Assembly: GCA_023079485.1 (NCBI GenBank)
Contig: CM041108.1
Coordinates: 434,001-498,000 of the forward strand
Reading direction: 5' to 3'
DNA from: Archilochus colubris
Taxonomy: Eukaryota; Chordata; Aves; Apodiformes; Trochilidae
Length of the DNA stretch: 64,000 nt
The notes beneath the pieces are model-generated. The model ran no database searches, was not told the DNA's origin, and worked only from the letters and a program-made list of their open reading frames with translations. Shown here in pieces: positions 1 to 13,800 of this stretch. Position 1 is the first letter of the stretch. The number at the start of each line of letters is the position of its first letter. The translations under genes were made by a program, and so were the position numbers.

Positions 1-3000
1 TAAGCCTATATTTTTTAAAAGGAAAGAAAAATAAAAAGGGTGCAGTACTAATGACAGTGTTTTCTCTGGTTCAACACTACAGGCATAATTTTGTGAAGGT
101 TTGAAAGGAGACAACAAGAGATGGATTGTAAAAATGTACGTGTTCTAAGGGAGCCATTCAAGTCTAGCTATCTCCTGTGGTTTTTATTGTTCATTGTCAT
201 TATCACAGAGAGATTGTGGGAACAGAAATGACAGGCAGTAGAAACCAGAAATGACAGACCATGCAGGCAAGCATGAGTGATTTTTAAACAAGTCTTAGGC
301 TGAGATCCCTTAAACACAGCCTGACTTGTGCTCTCAGAGCAGAGCCACCCTGCCTTCCCTGTGTCCTGCTTTTCATGGGCTAATGCCAACCTCCTGCAGA
401 GCCAGGCTCTTTCTGCTGCAACCCAGGTAGATTTCTAAGGCTGTTCTCAAAGAGGAAGCTCTTGTGGTCCATGGGCTTTCTCCATTTTTCTGCTCCAGTC
501 TGCAGCCCCTGCACTGGCAGGAAGCTGGGCCATGATGCTTTCTTGCCCAGGATACACAGTGCTTTGCCCTGTTCCTGTTCTTTGTTCAAAACAGCCCTTG
601 CTCTCTGGGCTGTGTTCCTTTTGCTTGATAGAATAAGGTCTGTGAGGTACTAGATGAAGGCATTTGCACCAATATATCCCACATGTATCTTCCAGCTCTC
701 CCTTGCAGGAGCTTCAAGCCCGAGATCTTCTGTTTGAAGACCACTATTTGCAAAGCTCTGAAGCCAACCCCATCCAGCCTTCCACAGCTGGCAGTGTGGT
801 TGCAATAATGAGTGCTTCAAGAGCAACAGAGAGAATGCCAGGAAAAAATGGGATCTGAGTAGGAAGAACAGAAAGGACTCCCCATCCCGGGTGGTTTGTG
901 GGGAGAGGCAAGTGGAATATATTTTCAGAGAAGCAAATGTCTTACTCAGACTGCTAATGTCTAAAGTATGGTTTGCTGGGTCTGTCTGCCTAGGATAGTC
1001 CCTTCTAAAAGCCACAAATTGTTTGCAGTAGGAGCTGTGAGTCAAACATACAGAAACCTTTTGTCTGACTGATTGTTTTCTGTCTTAAAGGATTGCCTTT
1101 TGTCCCTTTTGTTCTTTAATTTATTGATAGTTTTGTGTAATTGAAGCTCAAACACCTAGAGAGCAGTTACTGAGTAAGTGCTACTAGTACTCCTCCTGTG
1201 AAAGGCCCCAGTTCTTTAAACAGATGATTTTAAGGGACAAATACTAACACATATACAAATAGTTTTGTGTGTGGTTTTTTTTTAAAAAGAGGAAAGCTGG
1301 TCTCAGTTTGTTAATAGGTTACATCTATGTGGAATACCTATGCTGAATCCTATCCAATGCAAAATCTGTTTTCAGAATATGTGTTACCCTGCTTCTCCTG
1401 TTTGAATGCAGAATTTTCTGCCTTTACTGTTTAAAGATTTTGCTAAGCAAAAGCAGTTACTGTGTCCTTTCACTGATTAATAAGTTGGGGTAGTTTCACA
1501 TTATGTTTGTTGCAGTTTGGCTGCAGCCTCCTGCCCCTACCCAAGTGTTCTCACCCTCCCTTCCTCCAGTGTCCAGGTACCCACTGGACGAGTCCTCCTG
1601 TGCCTGAACACCAAATCCATCCCCTGGGGGTGCAGGTAAACTGAAGCAGGTGTAAGATGCAGGGATCTTTGATTTCATAGCACGTTTTCTGTGCTCAGCA
1701 GGGCTCAGGCAAGTTAGTCTGGTTTGAAAGGCATTAAAATGCCTTTCATGTCACCATCATGGCCTTTCCCCCCAGACTGTTTTCTATACTTCTTTTCTGC
1801 CACTTGGTACCACTTGCCTGAAGATAACAACAATAAAAAGCCTGAAGAAATGTCACTTCACCCCCAAGTTTGCCCATGAGAGTTGGGTACCTCACATATC
1901 TGCAAGTGTTTGAAAATCTTTGCTGTGATACAGAACATTCATTTTGAAGTCCCCCAAAACTTTTTCAAACCTGACTGTAGACCTTTATGGATTGAATATT
2001 TTTAGCTGTTCCTTTCAGATGTTCACAGAAGTTCAAACCTCTGTCCTGAGCATTTCTCATCTGAGGAGGGCTGTTTCTCATTAGTCAAAAGAAAGCAACT
2101 CAAAACCTTGTTTCCACAATGCTAATCCATCACTTGATGCTCTGTGCTTGCACGGTTGAGCTCAGGTCACACACTACATACCTTCTGCTCTCAACAGCAC
2201 TAAATAAAAATGAAGTGACAATGGTAATGTGGATTAATAAAGAATGTGTGAAGCTGGCAAGCAGCCTGAGAAGTGCTGTTGGGCTGTATTCAAAGCTCAG
2301 GCCATGCTAAAGTGCTGCCAAGTTGTGGTGCCTTTTGGAAAACCTGGGTCTGTTCCAAGCCTTTGGAAAGGAAACCAACATCTGTAGGGCAGAGAAAGCA
2401 GTGAATTTCATTAGAAGCCTTTAAGAACTGCATATTTAACACCAACTGCTCTGTAGCTGTTGTGATAGTACTGAAGGATAAATTAATTCATTAATTAGGA
2501 TGATAATTGTTAAGGACAAGGATATGACTGACTGTTTGGAGTTTTGCCACAGAGCACTGATCTGGGTAGGGCAGCACTCAGCATCAGGCAGGATTAACAC
2601 TGCTGTGCTGTGGCCTTTTCCTTTTCTACAAGCATCTCAGCCTGGAACTTGTACCTGCTGCTACCATCATTAATTTAGAGTGATTTAGACATGCAACAAC
2701 AGAAGTAACAGTTTTGAAGTCAAGAGGTTTTTGTCCTGGTGTCTTTGCTGCCTTTTATTCAGAAGCACACAGCCAGGCAGCTGGCAGGGTGTCCCCACTG
2801 GGATCTAGAATGAAGGCTTCCCAGACTTGTGCCATTTGCCTGCTCTGGCTGTTTGCAGGATTTTTGTGCTTTTGGGGACTGTGGAATGGAAATAGAGAAA
2901 TTAACTGTTGTCTTCTGTGCTACACAGGAGGGTGTAATGAATCCAGCAGCACTCAGGTTTCCTTGTCCAGCTGATGGAACTTGTCCTTCATGCTATCCCC

Positions 3001-3439
3001 AGGCACTGAGCAGATTCAGTGCTCTGGTGTGTAAATCTGCCTATTGATAACAAGAGAGAAAAACCAACAGTAGTTCTTAAAATTTGGTGTTGAATTTCTC
3101 TCTTCATAGTGCTCTGAGTTCTTCTCTATTTAAAGAGGTATTGTGAAGGAAACAAGGTCAGCATGGGCCTTCCTTGTTCCTGACTCTGGATGCTTGAGAT
3201 GCAATAACAGGGTTCCGTCTGTGCATGGAAGTTGAATTGAATGATTTATTTGTTAAGCAACAACTGCAGAGCTCATTGTGGCCTTGGAACTGCTCGTGCT
3301 GAAGCACCTTCCTTCAGCACCTGTAAATTGAGGTGCATTTCAAGCTGCCCCTCAGTGGACCAAAGACAGGGCCTTGCTGCTAATGGCTTCACTCTAAACT
3401 CCAGTGAAGAAGAAATGGTCTGGTGAATTTATTTGAGAG

Positions 3440-3876
3440 TGTTTTTCGCTTGGGAAAGAAGGACTTGAGCACAGATCCTATGAGGAGAGGCTGAGGAGAG
3501 GTTCAGGCTGGAGAAGAGGAGGCTCAGGGGAGACCTCATCACTCTCTCCAACTCCCTGAAAGGAGGTTGGAGCCAGGGGGGGGTTGGGCTCTTTTCCCAG
3601 GCAACTCTCAGCAAGACAAGAGGGCAGGGTCTCAAGTTGTGCCAGGGGAGGTTTAGGTTGGAGATTAGAAAGAATTTCTTTCTGGAGAGAGTGATCAGGC
3701 ATTGGAATGGGCTGCCCAAGGAAGTAGTGGATTCTCCAGAAGATATTTCAGAAGAGCCTGGATGTGGCACTGAGTGCCATGGGCTGGGAACCACGGGGGG
3801 AGTGGATCAAGGGTTGGACTTGATGAGCTCTGAGCTCCCTTCCAACCCAGCCAATTCTGTGATTCTATGATTCTAT
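3440..3876 (+). mobile_element. CR1 LINE 3' fragment, sense
   Basis: Matches the remembered avian CR1 3' end: CCTATGAGGAGAGGCTGAGG, then GAGAAGAGGAGGCTCAGGGG and GACCTCATCACTC, TCAAGTTGTGCCAGGGGAGG, CATTGGAATGGGCTGCCCA and TTGGACTTGATGA. It ends in the CR1 terminal octamer-type repeat (ATTCTGTG/ATTCTATG) at 3854-3876. The 5' truncation is typical of CR1. The left boundary is approximate. Open frames across it are decayed and not functional. Confidence 0.92.
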
Positions 3877-6020
3877 CTGAAAATGATCAGCACAATATTG
3901 CAGCCTTACCCGTTCCTCAGCCTTGCATTGCCCTGAGCTGCTGTGCAGTTCTTTGGGTGATGCTTGGGAGCTGCTGCAGGATGGGTCCTACAGGGGGTGT
4001 TCCATGAAAAATCTCCCAGCTGAAGTCAATGATCACTGTAACCCTGGAAGGGATGATGAGCAAGAGGGGAAATTACTTCTCAGAATAAAGTGCAATATTG
4101 CATGAATCTGCTGCCATGACAGTTTTTATAAGCAACAGAACCTTTCCTAATTATATGGTAGTTTGTTAATGTAGTGTCCTTTGGGCATTTGCCTCCAGAA
4201 AGCAAGCTCTGAATTAGAGAGATCAATCTTGCTGTATCCAAATTGTATTCCACTTAGCTCTGAAGTAAAAGTGAAAATCAGTGCTGAAATCTAAGAGCAG
4301 GGGGGAATGATTATGGTTTCTTTCTGCAAGTGGTGCATTTTGGCAGAGCTTCTGTTTGTCATGTGTTGCTTTGTAGACAGAGCTGGGCCTGGCCTCAAAT
4401 TGAAGAGGACAGTTGGCTTTGGTCTGAAGAGACTCAGTCCTGCCCCAGAACCAAACATGTGTAAATGCATTGCAGAGCAGCACTTTGTCTACAATTTTCC
4501 TTGTTTTACAACTTCTCCAAGAGCTGGGCTTGGTTTAAATCCAAAAGAAGAGGAGGAAGTGGTGGCTCTGCCTGTTTTTCTCTTAACTGCTCTGATGTTT
4601 GTTGCTTATGAAGAAGTTTAGCACACATGCATTTTTAATAGCAATGCTGCAGTGCCTCTCTCCTTGGGAAGCTAACAGTCCTTTGGGACAGACAATCCAA
4701 AGCATGCAGTGACATCTTCTGCAGGCTGCAACCTCACTTTGATCAAGGACTCATGTTAGATGGCTGAACAAACAGCAGAAGACAAGGTGCACAGTTACGA
4801 TGCTTCAAACTTGAACAACTTGCCTGTGGGATTAGAGATGTTTTACCCAGCTGACTGTTAAATTAAAAAGTGGGGGGTTTTTTGGTTTTGTTTAAGATGA
4901 ATTTGTGGCAGAACTCTCAAAGGGACCATGACTGAGTCTGTTCCTTAATTTTATTTTCATTCACTAGGTTTTTTCTAGAGTTACAGAGCAGGTTTGTGCC
5001 CCAGGCTTCCTAAAAGCCATCAAGCAGGGGCTTCTTGTCACTGAGTTGTGTGACCCATGATCCACTGACCCAGTTCAGCACACTGAGCAGGGTGTACCAG
5101 CTGGGAATCCCTTCATGGCAGACAGACCTGCTGTGAGTTCTCAAGTTCTCCCCTTCCTCAGCAGGGACTGAGAGAGAGCTTCCAAAGTCCGTCAGCTGCC
5201 AGCAGGCTGTGGGGTGTAGACATTAAACAGAACTGCAAACTGCTATGGTTAGAGACCATAGAGCAAGTTTGTAATCAAAGGCTCAGGCTTTGACAGACAA
5301 AAAAGGAACTGACTTTTTCCAATTATCTATTTTTTTAACTGTTTTAAAATTCTGTATTTATTCCAGACTTTGTGGCTTACCTTTTAAAAAGACTCCATCA
5401 GCATATTAGATACTACAGATGACCTGTCCTACATGGTTCTTCTCCTGGAGTTTGGCACCACTCTTCAACGTTTCTTCTTCAAACCAATGCCAAAAAACCC
5501 AACTTTTTTTCCATTTTGGCTCTGACTCCAGCTCTGCTAACAAAACTTCTCCAAAGCTGCTTCTCTGTGCTTTATAAATGATGTTTCACCCTTTACCCCT
5601 CTTTCCTGGAATTTTGGTCAACTGTATCAAAAACATACCTGCTTGCATCCCTTTTTCCTTGAAATATTCGTGTGTTTTATCACTACAACCCTACTCAGAG
5701 GAGCAGCAGAATGCAGGGAGGTTCCCTCTGACCTCCTCTGATAGATGTTGGAGGTCAGGGAGCTGCAGGAATGGTCATTCTGGGAATGTCTGTGTGTCCT
5801 GTTTGTAGAGCAGCACTGGGGTGATGGAAGGATTTAAACACATCTCCTCAGTTTGCAGCCTACAAAATCTTCCCTGCTTTACAATTAGTTGTAACAAAGA
5901 CACGCCTATGAGCTTCGGTCACTTAAAAAAAATAATTAAAAATTCAGCTGTTGGCTTCAGTGAGTGCCAAATAAATGAGACTGAAGAAAATTGAGATCTC
6001 TATCTGCTTGTTGCAGGAGC

Positions 6021-6115
6021 TAACCTCAGGCAAGTCCTTGTGAAAGGCTTGTGTTGTTTTCTTTTCCTAACCTCAGGCAAGTCGTTTTCAAAGGGGTTTT
6101 GTTTGGCTTATTTTA
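6021..6115. repeat. Two-copy tandem duplication, 47-bp period
   Basis: TAACCTCAGGCAAGTC begins at 6021 and again at 6068. Each copy is followed by similar sequence (CTTGTGAAAGG... and GTTTTCAAAGG...). It is a diverged local duplication in intron. Confidence 0.75.
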
Positions 6116-6424
6116 AAGGACAGTGGAGCTGGCTTGCTTGTTTTGATGGAACATTGTTTCTTCTCCGTGGTTAAGTGCTGAGCAGATTACAGCACATTTG
6201 GGGCACAGGGTAAAGGGGTGTTGTGTTTAGATACCTCCCGTGTCCATGGAATCATTTGTAAGGATGGAAATGCATTCTCTCATGGCCTTGCCACCTGTAG
6301 GATGGTACTTTCAGTTCCCTTTCCTTAGCAGTTGGTCTGATAGGGGGTTTGAAGTATTCCCTTTGTAAGCTGTAAGCACATGGTGGGGTTATTAATTGAA
6401 TTTGCTGCAGTGTGGAAAGCAGTT

Positions 6425-6462
6425 CCCCAATTCTGCAGCCTCCCCAATTCTGCAGCCTCCCC
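6425..6462. repeat. Perfect 17-bp tandem duplication
   Basis: CCCCAATTCTGCAGCCT occurs twice back to back at 6425-6441 and 6442-6458, followed by CCCC. It has probably arisen by replication slippage. Confidence 0.9.
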
Positions 6463-9400
6463 TTCACCTCCTGCCTCTCTGGGACCTGTTGCTCCTATGG
6501 TATAATTGTACTAAAGAGATGATTGGTACTGAATTGCTTAAATTATAACATGCCAAGGAATTTCACTGACGTGTAGAGAGCTGTAAATCCTGGTCCAAGT
6601 TCCTGAGGTGCCTGCCACTCAGAAACAGGGAGGGAAAATGGTTGTTAGAATTTCAAATGCTGTACAATGTTTGCCTTAAGGTCTTTTAATGTGTCCTTAT
6701 CCTCTGTACCTGACCAAACCCAATGGTCACCAAGGCCTGGGCCAAGTATTTGCCTGCTGCCTTGGTTGCCTCTGGCAAACTGAGGGCCAGAGGAACCACT
6801 GGAAGGTGGTGGCTTCCTTCAGATCCCTGAGCATGGGGAGTTCCTCACCTGAGCAGCCTGGTGTTCCCATGGGTGTTTTAGTGTTCATATCTGTAACTGG
6901 AATCAAGGAGCACAAGCAAGTACCATTTTTACATCCAAAAAGCTGCAATGCTTTCCATTAAATTCTTTTTTTTCCTTCTGATAGCAATTAATTGAGAATA
7001 ACCTTATAATTAAAGCTGGCAGAGATTTAATTTGTTATGTGGAGTCGGGCTGTTAAGGATTCACCCCAGAATTATACCAAACTTTCTCCTCTGCCTTCTG
7101 GTCAAGATTTATAATTTTGCTCAAGTTATAATAATAAACCATAACTTCCAAATCATCCAGGACATTTTGAAAAATAAACTTAAACTTAGATAAAGCCACC
7201 TAGGGCACCAGCTAAAAACCCTTCCTGAGCAAACTCTGAAGTGATGGATTTTATCAGTCTTGTTTTCTATTTTGACTAAATTTCTCAGCCGTTTTCCAGC
7301 GTGACTTGTAATAGAAAAAGGGCTGAAGGGTCATGCTGGAATAACATACAGAACCCAAGACCCAACCAGCTGTAAAAGTCACCCAGATGGCAGTGTTAAC
7401 CTCCACTGGTGGGTGCTGGCATTCCTCCAGCCATTTAATCCCTGGTGTTTGCTTACCAGAGGGTCAAACTGCACTGACTTTTGCCATAAGCTTTCATCTC
7501 ATGTTCTGCTCTCCATCTCCATGTGGACTGGGAAGGTTCATGAGAGCATCCATGGGATTGCTCTCAGGAAATAAGCATTTGAACCAGAAAAGAAAGGTCT
7601 CTCCCTGTCTTAAAATAAATAAATCTTAGGTGCTACAGAGAAAACATACTCAAACTGTGGGACGGGAAAGTTGTGTGTGCTGGAACTCAATAGTACCCTG
7701 TGTGGTTTGAAGAGGCATTGATGGACAAAAAGGAGTCCTTTGGGCACAGAGGGAGATAGATTCAGCTGGAAGCACAGTCTTTTACATAGCAGGGAGAGGA
7801 GGTCTTGAAATCTTTAGTAAAAAGCTTGTAACTACCCATTTTCTGAAAGAATTGTATTTATCCAAACAGGATTTGAGCATGTGCTTCTCTAAAGCACAAC
7901 CATCAATAAATCTATAATAGAATAGAAGAGCCATCACTGAATTGCAGACTGAGAGGGTGATCAGAAGGATTTGAACAACAAGTTACAGAAAGCATTAAGA
8001 ATGGGAAGGCATTTTGGCCTTAGGGAGTTGCTGTGCCTGAAGCACCAGCAGTGTTCAGCTTTGTTACAAAACACAGCTGACAACATGAGACCAACTTACC
8101 AGTCACTTCCTTGTCTGTTATTTTATTAACTCTGTGTTAAAAAAAGAGCCCTTTTGCAAAACTCTTCTGGCACTTCAGAATTTGCAGGAAAAGGCAGCAA
8201 GCTGCACAAGCTTTATATTGACAGAGTCAAACATTGCTGTGGTTTTGATACTGACTGAGGTCACTGGGAGCTTGTGCTGCTTTGCCTGTGTGTGTGTGTG
8301 ATTGGGAGAATTTAGATTTTCCTTTCTTGTCATTTGTACTGGGGAGCTGAGGGGCAGCACAGAATGTTGTCCAGTTCTTCCTAGGCTGCTGGAATAATTC
8401 CTTCCTGGAAAGTTAATCGTGCTCCTGGTAAACATGGCTCTTTTTTTGCTTATTAATTCATCACTCAGGCTCCAAATCTGCCAAAACTTTGCTTATACAA
8501 GCTTTAGAGCAACGTGAAGCATGCATCCTTTTGAAATTCAGTTAAGGCAGACTTATAACTGTAGCATATGAGGAAATATTCATCTTTGAGGCGTTGGAAT
8601 AACATTCTGCTGGGTGGGAATTAGTAACACTGCTCCTGCCCCCACGTTCTGTACAAACACATGGTATGTGCAGTTATTCTGAATCTGCTTGGACACTGAG
8701 CAGCCCCTTCCCCATGAGCATCCTGAGATCCAGGGCTGCCAGTGCTGGCCTTGGGCTGACATCCCTGGGAATGGTGATGCTGGTTCTGGTTTCCAGCCTT
8801 GTGCACCCCCCTGATGAAGGCTGCTGCTGGTTCTGCAGGGATGGCTCAGCTGGTTGCTTAGCAGCTGCTGAACTGCTGCAGTTTGAAGGTGGAGGAGTGG
8901 GGGGGGGTCTGGGTTACTTTGCTGCACCAGGCTTGGACTGTGCCATGGGTGCTCCCCGAGCCCTTGAGAACCTCCCAAAGAGATCGTGGCACCAGAGAAG
9001 CACTGTTGGCAGGAGGTAAGCTGGCCCTGCTCCTTAACTCCTTGCTTGCCATTAGTAACCTCATTGCTGGGATGCTTTGGAATGGGTTTCAGCAGGAGCC
9101 AGGAGGATGCTGGCTGTGGAGTCCCCTCTCTCTCTCCCCAGCTGATCCCACACATTCTGTCACACAGACCAGCAGTTTGCTGACTCCCAACTATCCCTGT
9201 CTTGTGAATTTAATTCTTACTGTTTAATTCATGATAAAAAGAGACTGCAAATCTACAGCCCAACAATTGAAATTAAAGTATTGGGCAATGAATGAATTTT
9301 GATCATTGGAAACATGGGTTTGCTCTTTGTGTGGGGAGAGTACGAGGTGGTGTGGAAATGTTCTGTGAAGTGCTGTGGGCAGAGGCAAATAAAGGATTGT

Positions 9401-10728
9401 AGGGATTTCCCAGTCAGTTGATTTTTACACTGGGGACTAAACCTTGCTCAGCTCAAGGTCATACTGGCAACTTATCAAGGGAGCAACAGCCACTTAATTG
9501 CAAAAGATGGAGAAATTGGAAGAGCTTTTATCTTTTTGAACATAATTAAGTTTGCTCTCCTTTTTTTGTTTTTCTTGTTTAGAGAAAAAGATGACATAAC
9601 TAATGGAAATTAGAAAGCATTAGTGTCCTGTGTAGGTACTCATTTTGTACTCATCCTGCTGATTTCTTGTGCTATAGAAGCAGAGTTTATGGGCACAGTA
9701 CACAGTCTGGAGTTGTCTTGAATAAATTTGACAGAAAACAGCCAATAACCTTGATCATAGCTTCTACATTTCCAATTGCTTGCAAGCTTTGGGTGTTAAT
9801 AGAAAAGTGATGCTTAGAACTTTCCTGCTAAAGGAACACAGAGGGTTGTGGTTGGAGGCCATGGTTCTGTGGAGCCCAGTGCTGAGGGCACTGGATCTTG
9901 GTGTGGGAACAGGAGGTGGGAAGCTTTGGGAAGTGTCACTGTTACTGAGTCAGTGTCCACAGCTGGAAATCACTGTCATTTTAGGGGCCACATGGGAGTA
10001 TTAATGAGTGTTCACAATGGGCTCTGACCTGTAAACTGCTGCATTATTACAACATTTTTTTTATTGATCATAATAGGCCATGAAGCATTTAGAAGTACAT
10101 GTTAGATATTAAAAGCTTCAAAAAGCAAATTATTCTGTGCCGTTACCATCCCTTCCTTGTCCCCTGAAGCAGGAGGTATCTTGTCAGTGTTTTAATTAGG
10201 GAAATGATATGCATTCAGGGGTAAATCTTCAGCTAGTGTTATTCATCATAGATTGTTTTTTTTAATTCAGCTCAAAATTAGCCTGGGGCATGTGACTGAA
10301 ATTTTGCAAGCTTCAGTTCTGCCTGCACATTCCTGGTTGTATGTTCTATCTCTTAGCAATCTAATTTCATGCTTTTTATGCAACCATTTTGTAATTTACA
10401 TTTGTGCAAAGACACCCTGTGTATGAAAATGCTACAGAATCCTTGTAAGACAGGTGGAAGTTAAAAACTTTGGATAGGTCTCATAATGCTGGCCTCCATC
10501 CAAATCCACAGAATTAAAACAGGAAAACTAACCACTGGTTTGAGCATGAGTGGCTGCCTGCAAATTAAAACATGAAAATAACACTGAGGCACTTCATCAC
10601 TTTCAGATGGTTTGAGCAGCAGGATGCTCTGAGCTCTCTGCTGCTTCTGCACACGCTTTCCTTTTCCTCATCTCATCTGAACAAGTGAGGAGCTTACCAA
10701 AATGTGATTCTCTTTTCTGTTTCTGCAG

Positions 10729-10866
10729 GGGAGGAGCTGGATTGTGAAGAGGAGTTATGAAGATTTCAGAGTCCTTGACAAACACCTTCACCTCTGTATT
10801 TATGACCGGCGCTTCTCCCAGCTCGCAGAGCTCCCCCGCTCCGATGCCCTGAAGGACAGTCCAGAG
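10729..10866 (+). CDS. ARHGAP32: ARHGAP32 exon, C-terminal part of PX domain (1)
   Basis: This 138-nt exon is phase 0 at both ends and encodes 46 residues, starting GRSWIVKRSYEDFRVLDK and ending PRSDALKDSPE. The acceptor is TTTCTGTTTCTGCAG and the donor GAG|GTAAAT. The RSYEDF motif is the PX-domain R-x-Y-x-D-F signature; its arginine normally contacts the phosphoinositide phosphate. The exon begins in mid-domain, so an upstream exon must supply the first PX strands. I did not find it in the 10.7 kb upstream. Overlapping minus-strand reading frames here are shadows. Confidence 0.95.
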
Positions 10867-13800
10867 GTAAATCCCCAATGTTAAATAAATCCCCAGTGTT
10901 AAAGCACACTCAAAGATACTTCCAAGTATCTACAAAGTAGTTTTAAGTGACCTGAGTTAGATTTACAGGTTGGTGGTTGGAAGCCCAGGATGTTTTCTAC
11001 CTTTTGTTTCATCAGTCTAAAGGGAAGTGCCCAGAAGGTTCCCATGAGTTAAGGTAGAATGGTTATGGAGAGTGTCAGAGAGAAGCTGTCCTGTTCATAG
11101 AATCATAGAATCCTAGGGGTTGGAAGGGACCTCGGAAGATCATCTAGTCTGTGGCAACTTTTTAAGCCATGTGGATAGTTCCTAAACTAATGTTAGGAGC
11201 TCAGCATTCTGAGGGAATCCTGCTGTTCTCAGGCTGCAGCACTGCATGAGTAATGCCATGGAGTGCTAGACTTGTATTTAGAAACTGAAAAATACTGAAG
11301 GTGTTTTTCAAGAGCATTTGCATTAGTATCTTATTTAAATGGTCTCTTAAAAGCTTGAAGAGTGGCATTTGTTTGCTTGTCCCCCTCCCCCGAATGAACA
11401 GGAAGTATTTTTCATTTCTTGACTTACTGTCTTCACCTGGAATACAGTGAGCTGAAATTCCTTCAGTTTCTTGGCTGTTAATAAGTTAGAGGTTTATTCT
11501 CATCCAAAATCATCTGGGAGGCAGCAGTTGCATCTTGACTGCATCAGTTTGAAAGATGTGGAGAGGGGGCAATGTAAGGCAGGACACAGGGGTTGTGTGA
11601 GCCAGCAGAGCAAAAGTGCTTGTTTGTTTTGTTCGCAAGAAGAACTTGTGCCAGGGCAACCAACAGTGCCTGCTGCTCCATTTCACAGATCACTTCTCTC
11701 TGAGCCCTGGAGTTGTATGTTTGCCCCCAGCCATCAGGCACAAGTATGGAAAAACTTGGCCATGCTGTGTCAGAAGGGTGGTGCTGCCTGCCCACCAGAT
11801 GCACAGCTGCAAAGGGAAACATCGAGGCCGTTCCAAGCATTCCAAGAAGAATCCATCCAGGATCTATAGATCAGGAGCTGTCTTCTTTCAGTGCTGAGCC
11901 AGGATTGATTGCTTGGTTCAGAACAACATGCAGTGGCTGGGATCAGGATGCCACTCAAGTCTGCAGGGCTTTTCCCATCGAATATGGGAAGCTGATAATG
12001 CAGTCCCACTGCTCATCAGAGAATCTGATTTATTAGTTTGGCTTCATGCAGGCTATTTCTGAAAAGAATTTAAAGCCTCTGGTCTCTTAAATTCAACAGA
12101 AGCAGTACTACTTAGGATAATGTATTCCTAGGTTGTGGGTTTTTTTAATTTATGTTTCAGGCAATCCTATCTCTCATATCTTTATTTGTGCAGTTGATTT
12201 AATCTGTACCTTGTAGCCTGAAAATCCACATTTTATCAGTAAGTGCTGGAGACGTAAAAATGTTGAACAGCTCTACTCCTCTGTGAAATGCAATTCTGCA
12301 GCTGCATGCTGTCTCCTGCTGTATTTTTTATTTTGAACTGACCACATTTGAACAGCTGTTTGAGGAGAACAATGTTTTAAACAGTCCTTACAGACTCTGA
12401 GCTACAATACTGCTTTATGACACTGACACTGAAGCTTTGGAAAGACCTCGCTAGCTTCTCTTTAATAAAAGCAAGTTTACTATTACAGAAGGGACACAGC
12501 TCAGTGTATTTTTAAACCCCTCTTCTACTATTTGAAATATTACTCTTTCACCAAGGGGTCATTCTAAGTTGCCACATTCTTAAGAGTTTGCACGTGGGTG
12601 GAAATGGCAGCCAGCATTTGTTTCACTAAATGGTTCTCAGATGTGTTTGGTGGCCATAGCACCAATGACTTGTTTGTTTGTAGATTCACCATCAGAGGAA
12701 GTCATTAGATTTAAGGGAAAATAGGAAAATCTACATATGTTATAAAAATAACAGTATTTCTTTCAGAGGGACTGCTTCTTTGCACTTTTTTTTGTCTAAA
12801 CAGTCGTAACACCCTGTGTAGTTTGTCCTCCAAATGATGGATTTCCTTGCAGAAGGGAATATATGACACTGGTCTATGGCAATGGATAATTAATGGTCTC
12901 TGCAAGTCTGAAGAAGCTTCTCCAGACTCTGGTGTAGTAACAAGAACACTCTCTGCCTGTCTGGTTCTGTTCTAGCTTGTCACCCAGATGCTGATGGCTT
13001 ACCTGTCCCGTCTCTCAGCCATCGCAGGCAACAAGATCAACTGTGGGCCTGCTCTCACATGGATGGAGGTAAAATATAAAGCTCTTTATTTCTTGACCTT
13101 AGCACCAGAGCAACTCACTAATGTGGTGTTCTGCCCTTTTTCTGGAAAGAGTTACAGTCCTTTCAGACCCAATGGTGTCCCTGAAATGCCATCCTTAACA
13201 GCTTTATTCCTGTTGCAGACATGCAGGTGGCCACAAAAGGTGTAAACCAAACAGAATGAGATCCAATGTTAAGAATATAGGAGCTTTTCTCCCCTCTTGC
13301 TTGGATGTCGTCACATAAAGACATCTCATTCTGCTGATATTCACAAAATAAAAGAGGTGGAAGTTCTGGTGGAGCAGGGATTGGGTCAATGCACCATCTG
13401 GGAAAGCCTCGTTCAGTGCTGAAGGGTGAATAAGAGGTTGCAGAAAGTGGACACATCCTCACACTCCTTTTTGGCAAGGCAATGCTGCAAGTGCAGCAGG
13501 TTTCTAAAACTGTTGGAGCTGTCTCAGTTATGGTGTTTATCTGCCTTTTCTTTAGTTGCTATTTGTGGTAGCTGCAGAAACAATAAATATTATCTGCTCC
13601 TGTTTGCTGTCACTGGTGATTAATCTGCTCAACAGAGCCTGCCTTGTGCTTGTAGTGGCACTGTTTGTATGTTGTGAATTGCAGCTGCAGCTTTCTTTCC
13701 CTGTTAATGGTCTTCTCCCGTCTTAAACAATAGACTTTAGTGGGCACAGTGTGTAGAAAAGAATGGGCTGAGTGATCCCAAGCACCTGCCTGTGTCAGCA

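Larger units (their letters stand above)
1..10728 (+). other. ARHGAP32: Upstream intron sequence of ARHGAP32
   Basis: No recognisable exon. It contains one sense CR1 fragment (3440-3876), two small tandem duplications (6021-6115, 6425-6462) and a short (TG)n tract near 8288. The region around 8640-9130 is somewhat GC-richer, with overlapping chance open frames on both strands. The exon encoding the N-terminal half of PX is expected upstream of 10729. I could not identify it here and think it is probably outside the window. Confidence 0.7.

Noticed and set aside
3429..3870. Open frames on both strands over the CR1 at 3440
   Set aside because: This is the 3' part of a CR1 element. The frames do not form an intact reverse transcriptase and are decayed repeat.
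8580..9155. 191-codon minus-strand open frame, with opposing plus-strand frames
   Set aside because: Lies in a modestly GC-rich intron patch. Several phases stay open together, as expected of stop-poor composition, and no family motif is seen.
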